DNA from: JABSOG01 sp041583135
GTDB lineage: Bacteria > Pseudomonadota > Gammaproteobacteria > Enterobacterales > Alteromonadaceae
DNA length: 5,606 nucleotides
Direction: 5' to 3'
Assembly (NCBI GenBank): GCA_041583135.1
Contig: JBFHGJ010000187.1
Span: 1 to 5,606, forward strand
Every line of letters begins with the position of its first letter. Position 1 is the first letter of the stretch. Positions 1 through 5,606 of the stretch are shown here, one piece after another. The notes under the pieces are model-generated. The model had not been told where the DNA came from, made no database searches, and saw only the letters and a list, made by a program, of their open reading frames with translations. The position numbers were made by a program, and so were the translations under genes.

Positions 1-1634
1 CCTTGATTGACCAAGCCATTGACTTCATCCAATAAGAACTCACGTTCACTTTCAAGCAGCATATTGAGCTGTGACAGTGGCGTTTGTGGCGCATTGGTCG
101 CCTGCGCCATCGACTCAAGCAAGGTCATCATGTGCTCGGCAAGTGTGCTCACTCGCGCTTTGTCAAACAAACCGGTGTCATAAGTCCAAGCCAATGTTAG
201 CCCCTGCTCATCCATATGGGCGCTGATATCCAGTTCAAACTTGGCTTTGCTTGGGCCAAGGCCATAGCGGCTAAACTGTACACCGGGCAGTGCTTGTGGC
301 TCGCTTTGCGCGCTTTGGGTATTGTTCAGTGAAAACAGTATTTGAAACAGCGGCGAGTATTCTTCACTGCGCTGGGCCGCGCACATCTCCACCAATTGCT
401 CAAACGGAATATCCTGATGAGACTGAGCATCTAAGTTCACCTGCCTAACATGAGCCAAATACTCGCCGAGGTTAGCCTGACGGGCATTCACTCTAAGCAC
501 CAAGGTATTGACGAAAAAGCCGATCAGCGGCTTAAGCTCGTTTTGCAAACGATTAGCCACCGGCGTGCCAAGCACGATATCACCGCTATCGCCGTGCTTG
601 GAAATCACTAAGGCGAGCGCAGCATGTAACAGCATAAACGGCGTCATACGATGGGCATTGGCAAGGTTTATCAATGACTGAGCTTGCGCCGAGCCTAAGG
701 TGCGCGACACCGTATTTGCCACACGACCTGAGGCTTGATCCCGCGGATTATCCAATTGCAATGGATGCACCGCAGGTAAATCCTCAAGCTGCTTGGCCCA
801 GTATTGCTGTTGTTTTTCAAGCACTTCGCCGCTTAACCATTGATGTTGCCACAGCGCATAGTCGGCATATTGCACCTTAAGTGGCTCCAACGGATTGGGC
901 TGATGTTGACTAAAGGCGGTATAAAGGGTTAAGAATTCTTTGATCAACACCGCCATCGACCAGCCATCACTGATAATGTGATGCATGTTGAACAGCAAAA
1001 TGTCGCCGTCACACTGGCCTTGAGCATCTGGCTTATTGAGGGCCAAATACACCACCCTTAACAGCGCATCTTGTGCCAAGTCAAAGCGGCCAAAACAGGT
1101 GTGTTGAATGTGTTGATTGAGCTGTTGCTGCTTGGTCTCGCCATCGAGGGCGGTCAAATCAAAACACTCGATATTGATAAGGCTGCTTGGGTCGATGACC
1201 TGCTCGGCGCCGTCATCACCTGCAACAAAGCGAGTTCTTAGGCTCTCGTGTCTGGTGACAATGGTATTGATGGCCTGATTGGCCACCGCCAAGTCAAAAT
1301 GTCCCTTGATGCTAAAGGCCATCGGCATATGATACTCGACACTGCCCCCTTGGAGCTGATCGACCAACCATAAACGCTGCTGCGCAAATGAAGTGGGAAT
1401 ACAGCTGACATCAGCCGCTCTTGGCTCAACACTGCCACGGCCTTGGGCTGGCGCTTGTTGCGCCTGTAAAAAGGCAATCAGCGCCGCTTTTTGCGCTAAA
1501 ATGTCTGCTTTAAGCTCAGCGGGAAACTGCTCAACAGACAAACGAAACTTCAATTTGTCCTGCTCGGTATACAAGTATACCCCCTGATCCGCCGCCCTTT
1601 TAATCAGCGCAGCCAAGCGATTGAACTCGCTCAT
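1..1634 (-). CDS. Non-ribosomal peptide synthetase, 5' part (TubC docking domain-C-...), 3' end outside window
   Basis: The frame is open from the ATG at 1634-1632 to the window edge: 544 codons with no stop, and no stop codon in the window. The first 57 residues resemble the TubC-type N-terminal docking domain. After a Gln/Ala/Pro linker (about 57-77) comes a full condensation domain (about 78-530) with C1 SFAQQRLWLVDQL, C2 RHESLRTRF, C3 HHIISDGWS (catalytic His219), C4 YADYALWQ, C5 IGFFVNTLVLRV and C6 HQDIPFEQLV. The last visible residues (LLDEVNGLVNQ) are the usual lead-in to an adenylation domain, which must lie beyond position 1. The start is supported by the ATGA overlap with the upstream gene, by a GAGGGGG ribosome binding site, and because the docking fold begins right at this Met. 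Its role is to accept the peptidyl chain from the upstream protein and extend it by one more residue. It belongs to the same operon as the upstream gene. Confidence 0.96.
   Translation of the reverse strand, partial: MSEFNRLAALIKRAADQGVYLYTEQDKLKFRLSVEQFPAELKADILAQKAALIAFLQAQQAPAQGRGSVEPRAADVSCIPTSFAQQRLWLVDQLQGGSVEYHMPMAFSIKGHFDLAVANQAINTIVTRHESLRTRFVAGDDGAEQVIDPSSLINIECFDLTALDGETKQQQLNQHIQHTCFGRFDLAQDALLRVVYLALNKPDAQGQCDGDILLFNMHHIISDGWSMAVLIKEFLTLYTAFSQHQPNPLEPLKVQYADYALWQHQWLSGEVLEKQQQYWAKQLEDLPAVHPLQLDNPRDQASGRVANTVSRTLGSAQAQSLINLANAHRMTPFMLLHAALALVISKHGDSGDIVLGTPVANRLQNELKPLIGFFVNTLVLRVNARQANLGEYLAHVRQVNLDAQSHQDIPFEQLVEMCAAQRSEEYSPLFQILFSLNNTQSAQSEPQALPGVQFSRYGLGPSKAKFELDISAHMDEQGLTLAWTYDTGLFDKARVSTLAEHMMTLLESMAQATNAPQTPLSQLNMLLESEREFLLDEVNGLVNQ
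45..1403 (-). other. Condensation domain 2, probable LCL type
   Basis: Residues about 78-530 of the downstream protein hold all condensation motifs in order, including HHIISDGWS (217-225 region) with catalytic His219 (codon 980-978) and the Asp/Gly of the motif intact. It accepts the chain from carrier domain 2 of the upstream protein in trans. It is closely similar to condensation domain 1: both share GGSVEY, IVLG-PVANR, IGFFVNTL, VNLDAQS-QDIPFEQLV and YDTGLFDKAR, so the two look like paralogues of the same subtype. Confidence 0.94.
1464..1634 (-). other. TubC-like N-terminal docking domain (acceptor)
   Basis: Residues 1-57 of the downstream NRPS show the pattern of the TubC N-terminal docking family (about 50-60 residues, alpha-beta-beta-alpha-alpha). 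There is a first helix (FNRLAALIKRAADQG), a beta hairpin (VYLYTEQDKLKFRLS) and helices with the typical conserved Lys near the end (ELKADILAQKAALIAFL). In characterised members the exposed beta strand binds the C-terminal peptide of the upstream subunit and so sets the order of proteins in the assembly line. It is placed exactly at the protein N-terminus, directly after a gene ending in a carrier domain, as expected. Confidence 0.85.
1566..1581. repeat. Perfect 7-bp inverted repeat with AA spacer inside docking-domain code
   Basis: GGTATAC-AA-GTATACC is a perfect inverted repeat lying about 50 to 70 bases downstream of the second gene's ATG. On the minus strand it covers the codons for part of the first beta strand of the docking domain (Val-Tyr-Leu-Tyr-Thr). 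It could form a small hairpin or be an operator-like palindrome. The alternating Tyr codons may create it by chance, and no function is claimed. Confidence 0.5.
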
Positions 1635-4600
1635 AGTTCCCCCTCACAAATAATCGATGCCTGCGCCTGTTGCGCTTGTGCCTGCTGCAATGCCAGTTTG
1701 GCGCTCAAGGCATCGGCCAGTTTGGCCACTGTGGTCAACTCAAAAATTTCATTGATCGCCAGCTCAATGCCAAAGCGTTCGCGAATTTCCGCCACCACCA
1801 TAATGGCGTGTAGCGAATGGCCGCCAACGGCAAAAAAGTCATCATCAACGCCGATGTTCTCGCTTGGCTGTTGCAATAGCTCAGCCCAAATTTGCCGTAC
1901 CGCGTATTCCATTTCATTGCTTGGCTCGCGGCGCTCGGCTTTCAGCTGATTGCCACCGGCACTGGCAAGTGCTTTACGGTCAACCTTACCGTTTGGCGTC
2001 AAAGGCAATGCTTCTAATTGCACAAAGGCACTGGGGATCATGTAATCGGGCAGGTTTTTGCTTAGCGCTGCGCGCAAACGCTCGACCAGCTCGCCGCCAG
2101 ACTCAGCACTTGATGACTCAGTACAGACATAAGCCACCAGTTGCGGCGAATCAGTGGTGTTATCGAGCACGCAAGCCGCTTGTTCAACGCCCTCTAGGGC
2201 CAATAATTGCGCTTCAATCTCGCCCGGTTCAACCCTAAAGCCGCGCAGTTTAACTTGATTGTCAATACGGCCCATATACACCAGCTCGCCATCACCACGG
2301 CGATACGCCAAATCGCCGGTGGCATATAAACGTGGTTCGTCTATCGACGGTACGCTGACAAAACCGTCACCCGGGTCGCGATTCAAATAACCCAAAGACA
2401 ACCCCGGCCCGGCCAGATACAGCTGACCTACCGCGCCTTTAGGCAGCAGCTTAAGTTGCTCATCAAGCACAAAGGCGCGCATATTATTGATAGGCTGGCC
2501 GATGGCCACCACATCTTGTATCAGGTCATCTTCACTCACCTGATGGAAGGTGCTGGTCATGGTGCACTCGGTTGGCCCATATTGATTGACCAAAGTGAGC
2601 TGAGTGCCAAAGGTTGCAATGGCCTTTTGACACAAAGCGCCGCTTAACGGCTCGCCGCTGACCAACACCAAGCGAAGTGTTGGTGCACTTGGCGCGTCAA
2701 ACTGGCGAACCAAGGCGTCGAGTAATGACGGCACTACCGCAGGCAATACGGTTATCTGCTGTTTCACCAACAACTGGCCAATGGCTTTGGTGTCTTTCAC
2801 CATTTGGCTTTCAACCAAGTTGACCGTCGCGCCAACACTTAACGGCCCGAAGATATCGCGCACCGCCGAGTCAAACGCCATCGACGCCAATTGCAAGGTG
2901 TTGTCCTGCGCGCCAAGCTGCCACTGGGTCGCCAGATAATGTAAGTAGTTGCTCACCCCTTGGTGGTGCGCCATCACCCCTTTGGGTTTGCCGGTCGAAC
3001 CTGAGGTATACACCACATAGGCCAGTGCATCATCGGCAATCGCTGTTGCGGGTGTGAAATTGTGTAGTTGCGGCGCGGTGTTGTCGCACAGAGTATTGAT
3101 GTCTACCACGCTGACACCATCGGCCAGGTTCAACTGCTCGGCCAACCCTTGATGCTCAAGCACTAGGCTGACTTGGGTATCGGCAATAATGTGGTCCAAT
3201 CGCGCCTTTGGTAAACTGCTATCAAGGGCGACCCAAGCGCCACCACATTTATTGATTGCAAGGGCGGCAATTATCATCTCAAAGCTGCGCGGCGCGCAGA
3301 TACCGACAACATACCCTTGGCCAACGCCGCGCTCACTTAACGCCAGCGCTGCCTGATTGGCTTTGGCATTTAGCTCGCCATAACTTAACTGGGCATCACC
3401 CAATCTAAGCGCCACTTTCTCGCCGTTGAGTACAGCTTGACGTTCAGCCCCTTGATGTAACAGGCTAAATTCAACCTCGCTGGCTTTACCTTGTGCCAGC
3501 TCAGTGAGCAGTTGTTCACGCTCTGGTGCGCTTAACATGGCGGCATTAAGCTCGGCCAAACTCAGCTCATCACCCTGCTCTGCCATGGCTTTTAACAGCG
3601 CCAATAAGTGTTCATTGAGGGTTTCAATACGCGCTTTATCAAACAGCCCGGTATCGTATATCCAACACAGCTGCACACCGTTTTCATCCAATTGCGCACT
3701 GATATTGAGGTCTAACTTGGCAGCGATATCGGCAAAGCCGCGACTGCTGAAATTAAGCCCCTCAACATCTAAGGTTTCGGCTTCATTGGTGTTCATGCGA
3801 AATTGAATTTGAAACAGCGGCATATACAGCGGACTGCGCGGTACTTTGGCCAAATCGACCAACTGTTCGAACGGAATGTCCTGATTGCTCTGGGCATCAA
3901 GATTCACCTCACGTACATGGCGCCAATAATCTTGCATCGACGCCTGTTCGGTATTGAGCCTGACCAGTAAGGTGTTGACGAAAAAGCCGATATTGTGCTC
4001 AAGACCGGCCTGAACGCGGTTCGCTACCGGCGCGCCCAATACGATATCATGGTTATTGCTGTGACAGGCCAAAACCTGCGCCAACGCCCCTTGCAACAAC
4101 ATAAATGGCGTCAACTTATAATGGCTCGCCAAGGCGCTGAGTTTATTGGCCAATTGGCCATCTAACGCACCAAATACCGCCTTGCCTTGACGGACATCAC
4201 GCTGGGTGCGTGGTTTATCTAACGGCAAGCTATGCACCGGGGCAACGCCTTCAAGTTGTTTCGCCCAGTAGTCTTGCTGGCGCTGCTGTAAAGCCGGGGT
4301 AAACCAGCGTTTTTGCCACGCGGCATAGTCGCCATACTGCACAGCCAGAGGTGTCAATGGATCAGGCTTGTTGTCTTTAGCCGCCGGATATTGCGCCGCC
4401 AGCTCTTTAAGTAAAACCCCCATCGACCAGCCGTCAGAGGCGATATGATGCATGGTGAAGCACAAAACACCCTGCTCGGCCCCAAGCTTGATAAAGCAGC
4501 TGCGCACCATCAGGTCTGTTCTCAAATCAAACGGTTTTTTCGCATCCTCGCTGATTATCTGCTCAAGCTTTATTTGTTGCTGCTGTTGCGTCAAATCGCT

Positions 4601-5606
4601 CAAATCAACCACATCAAGCTTAAACTCAACCTGCTCGCGCACCTTGGCAACGGCTTTTTCGCCCTGTTCGACAAACACGGTTCTGAGCACCTGATGGCGC
4701 GCAATAATGCGATGAATGGCAAGCTCTAACGCTTTAATATCCAAAGGCCCATGGATATTAATGGCCGCAGGCATGTTGTACTCGACGCTGCCGCCGTTCA
4801 TTTTATCGAGCAACCACAAACGCTGCTGAGAAAACGACAACGGATGCGCTTGGCTTAAATCGACCTCGCCTGCCACAATCGGCGGGCGCTCGGCGCTACT
4901 GTCGTTTGTTTGTAGGTATTCGGCCTGCTTGGCAATGGTAGTGGTATCGAACAGCGCTTTAATGCTCAGCTCTTTGCCAAATACCGCTCTGATTTGTGCA
5001 GATAAACGCACGGCCAACAGCGAGTGACCGCCAAGGGCAAAGAAATCGGCATCAACACTGAGTTTGTCGCCATCGAGTTTTAACAGCTCAGCCCAAATTG
5101 CGACTAATTGCTGCTCGGTCTCATTGCGCGGCGCCTGATACACCGCCTGAGTGCTTCTGCCATCAATGCCCGGCAACGCTTTGGTGTCTATCTTGCCATT
5201 GTCTGTCAGCGGCATCACCTCAAGTACCACATACACCTGTGGCTGCATAAAGCTTGGCAGTTGCTGCTCGGCTGCCTGTCTTAGGGCGCTTTCTGTCACA
5301 TCGCCTGCGACATAAGCCACCAACAACTCATCTTTGACCATCACCAAGGCCTGATTACAGCCCTCGCAGCCATTTAACACATGGGCAATCTCGCCCGGCT
5401 CAATGCGATAGCCTCTGAGTTTAATCTGGTGGTCGCTACGGCCACAGTATTGCAACTGGCCATCGGGCATCACTCGCATCAAATCGCCACTGCGATAAAG
5501 TCTGCCTTCGCCAAATGGATTGGCAATAAAGCGCTCGTCAGTCAGCTCACTCTGGCCGACATAGCCATCGGTCACGCCTAAGCCGCCAATATACAGCTCG
5601 CCCATA
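1631..5606 (-). CDS. Non-ribosomal peptide synthetase, 3' part (A-T-C-A-T), 5' end outside window
   Basis: This is a multi-modular NRPS subunit, a cytoplasmic enzyme that activates amino acids as adenylates, loads them on phosphopantetheine arms and joins them by peptide bonds. In the visible 1324 residues the order is: C-terminal part of an A domain (about 1-146), T (about 160-232, Ser195), C (about 250-690, HHIASDGWS with His387), A (about 712-1215), T (about 1228-1300, Ser1264) and a short Gln/Ala-rich tail. The Met codon at 5605 is not the start: it lies just before the A6 motif (GELYIGG), in the middle of an adenylation domain, so the gene continues upstream beyond the window. The stop is TGA at 1633-1631, overlapping the ATG of the next NRPS gene by four bases. 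There is no epimerase or thioesterase domain, so the peptide is passed on to the next protein. The NRPS call is certain. The product is unknown and no gene name is justified. Confidence 0.97.
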   Translation of the reverse strand, partial: MGELYIGGLGVTDGYVGQSELTDERFIANPFGEGRLYRSGDLMRVMPDGQLQYCGRSDHQIKLRGYRIEPGEIAHVLNGCEGCNQALVMVKDELLVAYVAGDVTESALRQAAEQQLPSFMQPQVYVVLEVMPLTDNGKIDTKALPGIDGRSTQAVYQAPRNETEQQLVAIWAELLKLDGDKLSVDADFFALGGHSLLAVRLSAQIRAVFGKELSIKALFDTTTIAKQAEYLQTNDSSAERPPIVAGEVDLSQAHPLSFSQQRLWLLDKMNGGSVEYNMPAAINIHGPLDIKALELAIHRIIARHQVLRTVFVEQGEKAVAKVREQVEFKLDVVDLSDLTQQQQQIKLEQIISEDAKKPFDLRTDLMVRSCFIKLGAEQGVLCFTMHHIASDGWSMGVLLKELAAQYPAAKDNKPDPLTPLAVQYGDYAAWQKRWFTPALQQRQQDYWAKQLEGVAPVHSLPLDKPRTQRDVRQGKAVFGALDGQLANKLSALASHYKLTPFMLLQGALAQVLACHSNNHDIVLGAPVANRVQAGLEHNIGFFVNTLLVRLNTEQASMQDYWRHVREVNLDAQSNQDIPFEQLVDLAKVPRSPLYMPLFQIQFRMNTNEAETLDVEGLNFSSRGFADIAAKLDLNISAQLDENGVQLCWIYDTGLFDKARIETLNEHLLALLKAMAEQGDELSLAELNAAMLSAPEREQLLTELAQGKASEVEFSLLHQGAERQAVLNGEKVALRLGDAQLSYGELNAKANQAALALSERGVGQGYVVGICAPRSFEMIIAALAINKCGGAWVALDSSLPKARLDHIIADTQVSLVLEHQGLAEQLNLADGVSVVDINTLCDNTAPQLHNFTPATAIADDALAYVVYTSGSTGKPKGVMAHHQGVSNYLHYLATQWQLGAQDNTLQLASMAFDSAVRDIFGPLSVGATVNLVESQMVKDTKAIGQLLVKQQITVLPAVVPSLLDALVRQFDAPSAPTLRLVLVSGEPLSGALCQKAIATFGTQLTLVNQYGPTECTMTSTFHQVSEDDLIQDVVAIGQPINNMRAFVLDEQLKLLPKGAVGQLYLAGPGLSLGYLNRDPGDGFVSVPSIDEPRLYATGDLAYRRGDGELVYMGRIDNQVKLRGFRVEPGEIEAQLLALEGVEQAACVLDNTTDSPQLVAYVCTESSSAESGGELVERLRAALSKNLPDYMIPSAFVQLEALPLTPNGKVDRKALASAGGNQLKAERREPSNEMEYAVRQIWAELLQQPSENIGVDDDFFAVGGHSLHAIMVVAEIRERFGIELAINEIFELTTVAKLADALSAKLALQQAQAQQAQASIICEGEL
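1634..1699 (-). other. C-terminal tail, putative donor docking peptide
   Basis: The last 22 residues after carrier domain 2 begin with a Gln/Ala-rich stretch (QQAQAQQAQA), probably a flexible or helical linker, and end in the short hydrophobic-acidic sequence SIICEGEL. In TubC-type systems the partner of the N-terminal docking domain is a short linear motif at the very C-terminus of the upstream synthetase, often containing acidic residues. Position and composition fit, and the next gene starts with such a docking domain. The pairing is inferred, since no structure or binding data are available from sequence alone. Confidence 0.6.
1639..1645 (-). promoter_or_regulatory. Ribosome binding site of downstream NRPS gene
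   Basis: On the minus strand GAGGGGG ends four bases before the ATG at 1634; the GAGG core at its 5' end sits seven bases before the start, a normal Shine-Dalgarno spacing. It lies inside the last codons of the upstream gene. Combined with the ATGA stop/start overlap this supports the chosen start and suggests translational coupling. Confidence 0.65.
1706..1924 (-). other. Peptidyl carrier (T) domain 2, C-terminal in its protein
   Basis: Residues about 1228-1300 form a carrier domain with the motif DDFFAVGGHSLHA. Ser1264 (codon 1816-1814) is the predicted phosphopantetheine site. This is the last catalytic unit of the upstream protein. Its peptidyl thioester must be handed in trans to the condensation domain of the next protein, so its immediate C-terminal tail matters for partner choice. 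Confidence 0.95.
1961..3472 (-). other. Adenylation domain 2, complete, unassigned specificity
   Basis: Residues about 712-1215 form a full amino-acid-activating domain: A1 LSYGEL (740-745), A2 region CGGAWVALDSSLP (787-799), A3 YTSGSTGKPKG (866-876), A4 FDSAVRDIF (911-919), A5 NQYGPTE (1007-1013), A6 GQLYLAGPGLSLGYLNR (1060-1076), A7 YATGDL (1094-1099), A8 GRIDNQVKLRGFRVE (1112-1126), A9 LPDYMIPSAFV (1185-1195) and A10 PNGKVDRKAL (1204-1213, Lys1207). Aligned by hand to GrsA, the pocket reads Asp912, Ser913, Arg916, Ala956 or Pro955, Leu981, Ser983, Gln1008, Met1016, Thr1017 and Lys1207. Asp912 fits an alpha-amino acid substrate. Arg916 in place of the common Trp is unusual and I cannot name the amino acid. 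The A2 and A6 motifs also differ from consensus (DSSLP for DPxYP, and a shortened segment after A6). ATP-binding motifs are intact, so activity is expected. Confidence 0.94.
3536..4858 (-). other. Condensation domain 1, probable LCL type
   Basis: Residues about 250-690 contain the ordered condensation motifs: C1 SFSQQRLWLLDKM (257-269), C2 RHQVLRTVF (303-311), C3 HHIASDGWS (386-394, catalytic second His = 387, codon 4447-4445), C4 YGDYAAWQ (424-431), C5 IGFFVNTLLVR (539-549) and C6 NQDIPFEQLV (574-583). The C1 wording and the lack of an upstream epimerase favour an L-to-L condensing subtype. There is no extra N-terminal His motif of the dual condensation/epimerisation kind. It joins the chain on T1 to the amino acid on T2. 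The subtype is inferred from motifs only. Confidence 0.94.
4910..5128 (-). other. Peptidyl carrier (T) domain 1
   Basis: Residues about 160-232 match a PP-binding carrier domain. The attachment motif is DFFALGGHSLLA, with Ser195 (codon 5023-5021) as the predicted site of the phosphopantetheine arm added by a 4'-phosphopantetheinyl transferase. It is followed directly by a condensation domain with no epimerase between them, so by standard NRPS logic its cargo is offered without epimerisation on this protein. Confidence 0.95.
5168..5606 (-). other. Adenylation domain, C-terminal part (A6-A10) of upstream module
   Basis: Residues 1-146 of the visible upstream protein carry A6 (GELYIGGLGVTDGY, 2-15), A7 (YRSGDL, 37-42), A8 (GRSDHQIKLRGYRIE, 55-69), an A9-like segment (LPSFMQPQVYVVL, 116-128) and A10 (NGKID, 136-140, adenylation Lys138). 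The parts holding A1-A5 and the substrate pocket are outside the window, so the amino acid it loads cannot be predicted here. All the visible motifs are intact, which suggests an active domain. Confidence 0.93.

Noticed and set aside
674..880. Plus-strand open frame of 68 codons
   Set aside because: It lies antisense to the condensation domain of the downstream NRPS, whose frame is intact with all motifs. The translated product has no recognisable feature.
1238..1477. Minus-strand open frame of 79 codons
   Set aside because: It is in a different frame within the first part of the condensation domain of the downstream NRPS. The true frame reads through this region without a stop and shows motif C1 and C2.
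1864..2238. Plus-strand open frame of 124 codons
   Set aside because: It is antisense to the A8-A10 and carrier region of the upstream NRPS, has no family resemblance, and is explained by the codon bias of the real gene.
2366..2376. Short palindrome ACCCGGGT
   Set aside because: An eight-base palindrome inside the A6 coding region is expected by chance and has no accompanying signal.
4445..4729. Plus-strand open frames of 80-94 codons with Leu/Cys-rich stretch that looks like a membrane segment
   Set aside because: The apparent hydrophobic run is the complement of a Gln repeat (QQQQQ) in condensation domain 1, so it is a shadow rather than a small membrane protein.
5603..5605. Met codon at the high-coordinate end as the start of the upstream NRPS
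   Set aside because: It lies directly before the A6 motif in mid adenylation domain. A protein starting here would lack A1-A5, and the frame runs to the window edge, so the gene simply continues outside.

Overview
The whole window is coding sequence from a bacterial non-ribosomal peptide synthetase (NRPS) assembly line, read entirely on the minus strand. Two large NRPS genes meet here and both are cut by the window edges. Composition is mixed, about half GC by eye. The proteins are rich in Gln, Ala and Leu, and the Cys and Asn content is ordinary. Together with the TubC-type docking domain this suggests a proteobacterium, perhaps a marine or aquatic gammaproteobacterium of the Shewanella/Pseudoalteromonas kind. 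The taxonomic guess is weak because it rests on style alone.

Layout in the direction of transcription (high to low coordinates). From 5606 to 1631 lies the 3' part of the upstream NRPS gene: the C-terminal part of one adenylation domain (A), a carrier domain (T), then a complete elongation module of condensation (C), adenylation and carrier domains, and a short Gln/Ala-rich tail ending in an acidic peptide. From 1634 to 1 lies the 5' part of the next NRPS gene: an N-terminal TubC-like docking domain, a complete condensation domain, and the first residues of the linker into its adenylation domain. The reading frame of this second gene is open from its ATG at 1634 to the window edge (544 codons, checked codon by codon). 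It has no stop in the window.

The genes overlap by four bases (ATGA) with a purine-rich ribosome binding site inside the end of the upstream gene. This predicts translational coupling and equal production of the two proteins. The C-terminal tail of the first protein and the beta-hairpin docking domain of the second are the likely non-covalent contact that passes the growing peptide from carrier domain T2 to the downstream condensation domain. Both carrier serines, both condensation catalytic histidines and the A10 lysines are present, so the machinery looks functional. No epimerase, methyltransferase, oxidase, reductase or thioesterase domain is visible, so the window is an internal slice and chain release happens elsewhere.

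The feature most worth following is the complete adenylation domain. It departs from consensus in several core motifs and has a selectivity pocket (Asp-Ser-Arg-...) that I cannot match to a known amino acid. There is no intergenic stretch, no RNA gene and no mobile element in the window.
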